Shown: in pieces, positions 60,265 to 64,000 of the stretch | Numbering within the stretch: position 1 is the stretch's first letter | How the letters are laid out: every line of letters begins with the position of its first letter | Source: Ferruginibacter sp050611725 | GTDB lineage: Bacteria > Bacteroidota > Bacteroidia > Chitinophagales > Chitinophagaceae | Assembly: GCF_050611725.1 (NCBI RefSeq) | Contig: NZ_JBODJB010000001.1 | Coordinates: forward strand, 2,666,001 to 2,730,000 | DNA length: 64,000 bases | Direction of reading: 5' to 3' | Made by a program: the position numbers and the translations under genes | The notes under the pieces: model-generated | Database searches by the model: none | Seen by the model: only the letters and a program-made list of their open reading frames with translations | What the model was told of the DNA's origin: nothing

Positions 60265-61140
60265 GTGAAAATAGAGCAACTTCTCGTTCAGCACTTATAC
60301 AATACAAAGGAATTATCACTTCAGGGCATTGGAAGGTTTTTATTAAATTCATCGGTAGCATTACCCCTGGAAACAGATAAGGAATTTACAATGCCTGATA
60401 ATGCTATTAGTTTTGAATATAATTTAAAAACTGAAGAAGATGCATCTCTGGTAAATTTCATATCGCAACAAACCGGAAAAATAAAACCATTGGCTTCTGC
60501 CGATCTGGATTCTTACATCATACTTACAAAACAGTTTTTAAATATTGGTAAGCCTTTTACTGTTGAAGGTATTGGTACCGTGCAAAAAAATCAACAAGGT
60601 GAATATGAATTTATTCCCGGCTCCTTCATTACACCAAAAATTGATGATATACCAAGGCAACTGAAAGAAAAAAGAGATGAATCTGTTTCTTTCGAAAGTG
60701 AAAGTAAAAACAAAGGCGGCAATAAAAAAATGTTGGCAGCTTTCATTATTTTACTGATTGCTATTATCGGCATTGCTGTTTACTATTTGGCATTTAATGG
60801 TAAAAATGCAACAGTACAAACCGCTTCTGCTCCTCCTGCCGATACTGTTGCAATTGATACTGCCGCTAAAACGCAGGTAAAAGATACCGTCGCTATTGCA
60901 AATAATTTAACCCCGGCAGATAGTACAACCTTTAAGGTGGTTGTTAAAGAATATTACACTAAAGATGCTGCAGAAAAGTCATTAGCAAAACTTACATCGT
61001 ACGGGCACAAATTATCGCTCACTACTAAAGACAGTCTCGTTTACAAAATAGTAATGTCATTCAACAGGCCGCTGTCAGATACGCTGAAAGTAAGAGATTC
61101 TCTCAAATTCTTAGGCCGAACCTATATTGAACTAAAGTAA
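60265..61140 (+). CDS. HU-CCDC81 domain protein with SPOR-like C-terminus
   Basis: The 291-residue product starts with a GTG codon and KIEQLLVQHLYNTKELSLQGIGRFLL, the start of the bacterial CCDC81-type HU domain. A second HU-like part follows (FLNIGKPFTVEGIGTVQKNQQGEYEF). A membrane helix is at about residues 152-171 (MLAAFIILLIAIIGIAVYYL). An Ala/Thr-rich linker leads to a C-terminal SPOR-like domain (FKVVVKEYYTKDAAEKSLAKLTSYGH). SPOR domains bind denuded peptidoglycan at division sites, so the protein may link the cytoplasmic HU-like module to the cell wall. Its exact role is unknown. Confidence 0.82.
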   Translation: MKIEQLLVQHLYNTKELSLQGIGRFLLNSSVALPLETDKEFTMPDNAISFEYNLKTEEDASLVNFISQQTGKIKPLASADLDSYIILTKQFLNIGKPFTVEGIGTVQKNQQGEYEFIPGSFITPKIDDIPRQLKEKRDESVSFESESKNKGGNKKMLAAFIILLIAIIGIAVYYLAFNGKNATVQTASAPPADTVAIDTAAKTQVKDTVAIANNLTPADSTTFKVVVKEYYTKDAAEKSLAKLTSYGHKLSLTTKDSLVYKIVMSFNRPLSDTLKVRDSLKFLGRTYIELK

Positions 61141-61172
61141 GATTTCACTAGATTTTCATAGTATAAACGATA

Positions 61173-61214
61173 AAGGAGCTAAATTTTAACAAGTTTGTTA
61201 AAATTTAGCTCCTT
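61173..61214 (+). terminator. Perfect 18-base-pair hairpin upstream of the amylase gene
   Basis: AAGGAGCTAAATTTTAAC (61173-61190) is followed by a 6-base loop and its exact complement (61197-61214). It lies 33 bases after the HU-CCDC81 gene. There is no T-run after the stem, so it may be a terminator, an RNA stability element or a regulatory hairpin for the amylase gene. Confidence 0.7.
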
Positions 61215-61265
61215 ATAAAATAACTTCTTATATTCGTGTATTATTTACACAATAATAGTTTAACG

Positions 61266-63875
61266 ATGATGAAGCCATTTTTACGTTCTAAAAGACTGTC
61301 GGCAAGGTCTTTTGTTTTAACAATTTGCAGCGTTGTAGCCTTCTCTATTGCTACAGGAAATTTACAAGCACAGGACAAGTCCACGTATGTACACAAAGTA
61401 GTGTTGCAGGGTTTCTGGTGGGATTATTGGAATAATAATTACCGTTACAATTGGTGTAGCTATCTTACCGATTTGGCACCAAGGCTAAAGAGCCTAGGAT
61501 TTGATGCCGTCTGGGTTCCCCCCTTTATTAAAAATGGTTCAGGTGGTAGCGTTGGATATAGTCCTTTCGACCCTTATGATCTGGGAGATAAATATCAAAA
61601 AGGCGGAGACTTTATCAGAGATAGCACAAGATGTGGTACTAAAGACGATCTATTAAGAATGATCGCTGTTATGCATGCGAATGGGATTGAGGTTATTTGT
61701 GATGCAGTATTAAACCATCATGACGGAGCCGGTACTAATAACAGTGCCGGGGGTGTTGATCCAAATGCAACCTATTCTATGGCTTCAAATAATGGCTATA
61801 AGAACTTCAGATATGTTTCTTATAAAACACCGATCATTGATGATACCAAGCAAGACGATTATTGGACAAGATCGGGAAGATGGCCGAAGAACTATACAGA
61901 TTTTTATCCAAACCAAGTAAATCCAAATAATAATGGAGATTGGAGAGCGGCATATTTCGGTCCGGATGTTGACTATGAAAATGTATCAGCGCCGGGTCAA
62001 AGCAGCAATATTCCTACAAGTGGTTCTGCTACCATCAATGGTGTAACTCGTCCGTATGTTAACCCTGCTCAAACAGTGGACTACATGCAAAACGGCGTAA
62101 GAAACTGGATGAAATGGTTAAAACGTCAAACAGCTATTGATGGCTATCGATTTGATGCTGTAAAACATTTCCCATACGATGTGCAACAAGATGTTGTAAG
62201 AGACGTAAAATATAATATTCCGGCATGGGCAGCAGGCGGACAAGATATGTTTGCAATTGGAGAATGGGTTGGCGGCGCCGGAGAACTTGATAGTTATGTT
62301 ACAAACGTAAGATTAACAGATTATTCGAATGAAGAAGCTACAGGAGCTTTCGATTTTGCATTAAGAGGTTATGGAACCAACGGTGGTTTATATAGTATGG
62401 TAAAAGGTGGCGGTGGATTCAATATGCAATTCCTGCAGTACGACCTTCAAAGTAAAAGATGGATGGATTATGGCTCCAAACGAGTTTACAGAAGTTCTCC
62501 TTTTGTGAACAGCCATGATACTTACAGACCAAAATTAGACCCAACGGGTAATTTTTTAAAACCCTTGGGAGATAATACAGGATGGGATACAGGAAATGAA
62601 TTAGGCGGAAATGGCCAGCACCTAGACCCTCGTGAACCAAGGATATATGCTGCCTATGCAGCTGCAATGGCATTCAATGGCAACCCTATTGTTTTCTTTG
62701 AAGATATTTTTGACATAGGTACAACCGGCAAACGCTGGAGCCACATGCCGCAAAGTGAAACTGATCTGCCGATCAGAAAGGATATTGAAAACATTATTCT
62801 TTCACATCAAAAATTAGATATAAAATCTGGTGATCAGTTCTTTCCTACTAACTATACTGCAGGACAAGCTCCGTTTTATGCAGCAGGAGCAAGTGGAGAT
62901 CATTTTGTAATTGAAAGAAGAGGCAAAGCTATTATTGGTATTACTGATGCCTTCAGTAATACATCAACCAATTCCAACGACCAACAGGTATGGGTAAACG
63001 TAGCTGATGCCAGCTGGATTGGTAAAGCATTGTATGATTACTCTGGTGCTCATGGTGTAACAACAAGCGTTGTTCAACCCGATGGCAGAGTACTTATTAA
63101 AACAGCTCCTGCAGGACACAACATACCCGATGCAAGAGGCCATGGATATTCGATCTGGGCTCCTCTTCCTACCGGTGTTACTTTCACTACAGTACAGGAT
63201 ATTTATGATTATTTGAAAACATATGCACCACCACGCTCTGCAGTAACAGCTCAGGAATGGGAAATGGCAGACGACCTTGGAGATAGCCATTGTCAGGGTT
63301 TAGGCCAAGGGGGTGCATTACCAAGCAATGCAACAAATGAAAGAATTGCAGGTCGTGTATTTTCAAAAGGAGGATCAGAAGTTAGTATTGTAGTTACTCC
63401 TGAAGTAGATGGAAGAAACCTTACTTTTACTTTGTATAATGATAATGGAATAGCAGTTGCTACAGTTAGTGGTGTTGCCACAACAGCTGCTCCCTTGACT
63501 GTTTCTTACACACCTGCAAATGACGGCTGGTTAGTTGCTAAAGTAAGAAATACTAACAATGCTACTGCAGGTCAAAAATGTTGGGTTAGATTAACCTACT
63601 CTGCTCCTGCGGTTGTTGATACAAAAGCAAATACTTCTCTTATTAACAGCAACATCAGTATTTGGACGGGCAACAAAGGAACCACAGACGTGTTCGATTG
63701 CGGCAACTGGGAAGCCGGACGTATACCGGGACCAACTTCTACAGTTATTGTTTACGGACATGCTACACCTTTCCCTATTCTGAATGCAGATCTTACAGTA
63801 AACAAAGTGAACCTTTACACTGGTGCTCAATTCACTGTAGAACCAACAAAAAAACTAACAATCTTATCTCAATAA
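61266..63875 (+). CDS. Secreted GH13 alpha-amylase
   Basis: I chose the ATG at 61266; a GTG ORF begins at 61236. The 869-residue protein has a signal peptide (ending near GNLQAQDK). The GH13 barrel starts with VVLQGFWWDYW and has VICDAVLNHHDGAG (region I), GYRFDAVKHF with nucleophile Asp297, FAIGEWVGGAG with acid/base Glu333, and VNSHDTYRP with Asp418. C-terminal parts after about residue 480 include two beta-domains. The last (WTGNKGTTDVFDCGNWEAGRIPGPTS) resembles a carbohydrate-binding or surface module. No type IX sorting domain is visible. It should hydrolyse alpha-1,4-glucans outside the cell. Confidence 0.93.
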   Translation: MMKPFLRSKRLSARSFVLTICSVVAFSIATGNLQAQDKSTYVHKVVLQGFWWDYWNNNYRYNWCSYLTDLAPRLKSLGFDAVWVPPFIKNGSGGSVGYSPFDPYDLGDKYQKGGDFIRDSTRCGTKDDLLRMIAVMHANGIEVICDAVLNHHDGAGTNNSAGGVDPNATYSMASNNGYKNFRYVSYKTPIIDDTKQDDYWTRSGRWPKNYTDFYPNQVNPNNNGDWRAAYFGPDVDYENVSAPGQSSNIPTSGSATINGVTRPYVNPAQTVDYMQNGVRNWMKWLKRQTAIDGYRFDAVKHFPYDVQQDVVRDVKYNIPAWAAGGQDMFAIGEWVGGAGELDSYVTNVRLTDYSNEEATGAFDFALRGYGTNGGLYSMVKGGGGFNMQFLQYDLQSKRWMDYGSKRVYRSSPFVNSHDTYRPKLDPTGNFLKPLGDNTGWDTGNELGGNGQHLDPREPRIYAAYAAAMAFNGNPIVFFEDIFDIGTTGKRWSHMPQSETDLPIRKDIENIILSHQKLDIKSGDQFFPTNYTAGQAPFYAAGASGDHFVIERRGKAIIGITDAFSNTSTNSNDQQVWVNVADASWIGKALYDYSGAHGVTTSVVQPDGRVLIKTAPAGHNIPDARGHGYSIWAPLPTGVTFTTVQDIYDYLKTYAPPRSAVTAQEWEMADDLGDSHCQGLGQGGALPSNATNERIAGRVFSKGGSEVSIVVTPEVDGRNLTFTLYNDNGIAVATVSGVATTAAPLTVSYTPANDGWLVAKVRNTNNATAGQKCWVRLTYSAPAVVDTKANTSLINSNISIWTGNKGTTDVFDCGNWEAGRIPGPTSTVIVYGHATPFPILNADLTVNKVNLYTGAQFTVEPTKKLTILSQ

Positions 63876-63895
63876 AATTATTTTGATGGGTTATT

Positions 63896-63922
63896 AAAGG
63901 CTGTTCGATGAACAGCCTTTTT
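63896..63922 (+). terminator. Intrinsic terminator after the amylase gene
   Basis: GGCTGTTC (63899-63906) pairs with GAACAGCC (63910-63917) around a GAT loop and is followed by TTTTTC. Flanking A and T residues extend the stem. It lies 21 bases after the stop codon. Confidence 0.92.
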
Positions 63923-64000
63923 CTTTATCCTATCTTTATAAATATGACAGTTGTTTTGACTATTCAAAAATATCGAAAGAGATATATTTTCTTTGCATTG

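Overview
The window is a chromosomal segment of a low-GC Bacteroidota bacterium, most likely from the Chitinophagaceae or a close relative. The evidence is two proteins with the gliding-motility-associated (type IX secretion, type B) C-terminal domain, a TonB-dependent receptor with a carboxypeptidase-like N-terminal domain, a DUF5723/OmpA porin-like protein, WG-repeat and HU-CCDC81 proteins, a menaquinone enzyme of the futalosine pathway, promoters of the Bacteroidota type (TTG, 19-21 bases, TAnnTTTG) and few Shine-Dalgarno sequences. No phage, transposase, CRISPR array or plasmid gene was seen.

Layout. 1-1369: the start of a tail-specific protease, tRNA-His and a DUF445 membrane protein. 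1476-15672: a surface-polysaccharide region with a YfhO-type membrane protein, several glycosyltransferases, GDP-mannose 4,6-dehydratase and a diverged relative, an acyltransferase and two methyltransferases, interrupted by a secreted coiled-coil protein and a lipoprotein. 15719-27495: mqnA, purB, a WG-repeat protein and two large paralogous glycine-rich T9SS substrates. 27601-35707: prfC and a run of small secreted or unknown proteins, including a membrane-spanning winged-helix regulator divergent from a secreted protein. 35791-42125: aroQ, a DUF4230 protein, carA and the ribosomal operon infA-rpmJ-rpsM-rpsK-rpsD-rpoA-rplQ. 42307-54758: an OmpA-type outer-membrane protein, a phosphodiesterase, a TPR lipoprotein, rpe, a TonB receptor, a TPR histidine kinase with a LuxR-type response regulator nearby, and a cystathionine beta-synthase. 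55651-63875: a membrane glycosyltransferase, fbaA, accD, smpB, an HU-CCDC81 protein and a secreted GH13 alpha-amylase.

The most interesting stretch is the gene-poor 892 bases between the cystathionine beta-synthase and the membrane glycosyltransferase (54759-55650). It holds a tandemly duplicated module about 320 bases long. Each copy has a Bacteroidota promoter, a palindrome overlapping the -33 box, and a predicted RNA of about 130 nucleotides. The 5' arm of that RNA can pair either with a nearby segment or with its own 3' end just before a U-run. The two copies match over 48 bases at the 5' end and closely at the 3' end. The A-rich interiors have diverged but keep UCCU-containing motifs. 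This looks like a pair of undescribed small RNAs, possibly structural switches.

Other intergenic features are nested palindromic elements (21928-22059 and 29388-29468), 8-base tandem repeats that fold on themselves (including one inside the ribosomal operon), and an 18-base-pair perfect hairpin before the amylase gene. All family assignments come from reading the translations. No database search was run.
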